This document shows, piece by piece, positions 63,350 to 64,000 of a stretch of DNA of 64,000 nucleotides. Below the pieces are notes generated by a model that saw only the letters and a list, made by a program, of their open reading frames with translations, was not told the origin of the DNA and did no database searches. Origin of the DNA: Plectrocnemia conspersa. Taxonomy: Eukaryota > Arthropoda > Insecta > Trichoptera > Polycentropodidae. Each line of letters opens with the position of its first letter. The first letter of the stretch is position 1. The DNA is taken from contig VTFK01000265.1 in assembly GCA_009617715.1 (NCBI GenBank), positions 310,001 to 374,000 on the forward strand. The letters run 5' to 3'. Both the position numbers and the translations under genes were made by a program.

Positions 63350-63760
63350 GATAAAGCGAATTTACATATGACGTCTCTGGTGTTCGTTCCGATGCGTGCA
63401 TGGCATCATCATTAGAGCGACGAAGCCCCTAACTCGTAAAGACGCACATTCCTAAGTATAATATATATGTATACATATGTATATACTAAAAAAAGGGAAA
63501 AGCTTGAGACGTCGCCGCTTATATTTATTATTATTTAAATTTGTCGTTCGTTCCGCCATTTGGCGGCGTTTGCACAACATCTGCCGAGTTATTTTGTTAT
63601 TCAGGAATTTGAAGCCTCGCCGCTGCGATATTACGAGTTGAGGTTTTTAATGCGATTTATTGTCGAATGGTGAAATTACGGGCCGCCATGTAAGGAGAAA
63701 CCATCCTTTTATGTACGTACATGTACGGGGAAATCGGCAGCGCATGAACACTATCCTTAG
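63350..63760. other. CpG-richer noncoding island (within duplication copy 2)
   Basis: Counterpart of 54610-55010, including CGCCATTTGGCGGCG and GTACGTACATGTACGGGG. Small indels separate it from copy 1. Confidence 0.4.
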
Positions 63761-64000
63761 TAGGACATATTATTATTTTTATATAAATAAAGTAAATAAC
63801 TTTTTAAAAATATACGTAATACTAAATTATGGAGTACTAGGGAATAGGAAACGCTAATGGAACGCAAAACCTTCCTTAGTTTAAATATATATTTTTTATA
63901 AGAAAGTATAAGACCAGAGCCTCCTCTATGTATATATAGCGTAGCCCCTCTGTGTCGCTTTTCTTTCGCCGGATGCCGTGTGCATATTTTATGATAAAAA

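Larger units (their letters stand above)
62383..64000 (+). repeat. Large direct duplication, copy 2 (runs off window)
   Basis: Copy of 53647-55248 in the same orientation. Differences are mostly 1-3 nt gains or losses, often in homopolymers, with fewer substitutions. Sequence left of 62383 is unrelated to sequence left of 53647; an AT/G-rich stretch with AAATTTTTTT and CCCCC/GGGG runs sits at the junction (62280-62382). Confidence 0.92.

Noticed and set aside
1..64000. tRNA genes, known microRNA seeds and CRISPR arrays
   Set aside because: None recognised by eye on either strand; CRISPR is not expected in an animal genome. A covariance-model scan would be needed to exclude small RNA genes.

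Overview
This is AT-rich arthropod nuclear DNA, most likely from an insect. The only host gene I can name is the 3' end of Lar, a type IIa receptor protein tyrosine phosphatase, on the + strand at 1-6001. Its last five coding exons are visible, with clean GT/AG splice sites, 70-85 bp introns and one 4.6 kb final intron. They encode the C-terminal half of phosphatase domain D1, all of D2 and the C-terminus. The style of the retrotransposon reverse transcriptases (RTs) leans toward a lepidopteran-like genome, but I cannot fix the order.

From about 6.4 kb to the end I see no convincing host protein-coding gene. It is a gene desert with two kinds of content. The first is decayed transposable elements. 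Four substantial 5'-truncated non-LTR retrotransposon copies lie at 14.4-15.65, 26.07-27.17, 28.93-30.69 and 56.6-57.7 kb. Smaller RT scraps lie at 21.7-22.05, 37.1-37.55, 39.2-39.47, 53.6-54.5 and 62.38-63.24 kb. A Penelope-like GIY-YIG fragment sits at 55.6-55.9 kb and a piggyBac-like transposase C-terminus at 31.3-31.5 kb. A hAT transposon at 55980-58447 has a perfect 8-bp target duplication and was itself split by a retrotransposon. Several small inverted-repeat elements occur (18.3, 22.9-23.3 and 46.25 kb).

The second kind of content is a series of 150-500 bp islands of higher GC and CpG (12.4, 13.6, 19.8, 23.9, 24.7, 27.4, 35.6, 41.0, 44.4, 49.2, 52.7, 54.6, 61.9 and 63.35 kb). They stand out sharply from the AT-rich background and lack good reading frames. 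Conserved noncoding, possibly regulatory, elements in the desert beside Lar are a plausible explanation. This is inference, because conservation cannot be tested here.

Unusual structures: a direct duplication of at least 1.6 kb (53.65-55.25 and 62.38-64.0 kb) whose copies differ mostly by short indels, so it may be an assembly duplicate; a perfect 51-nt inverted repeat at 51.6-51.8 kb; a 36-nt palindrome carrying two CACGTG motifs at 42.36 kb; a diverged interspersed repeat with no recognised family, one copy in the Lar intron and one in the desert; and a tandem duplication of about 170 bp at 7.74-8.09 kb.
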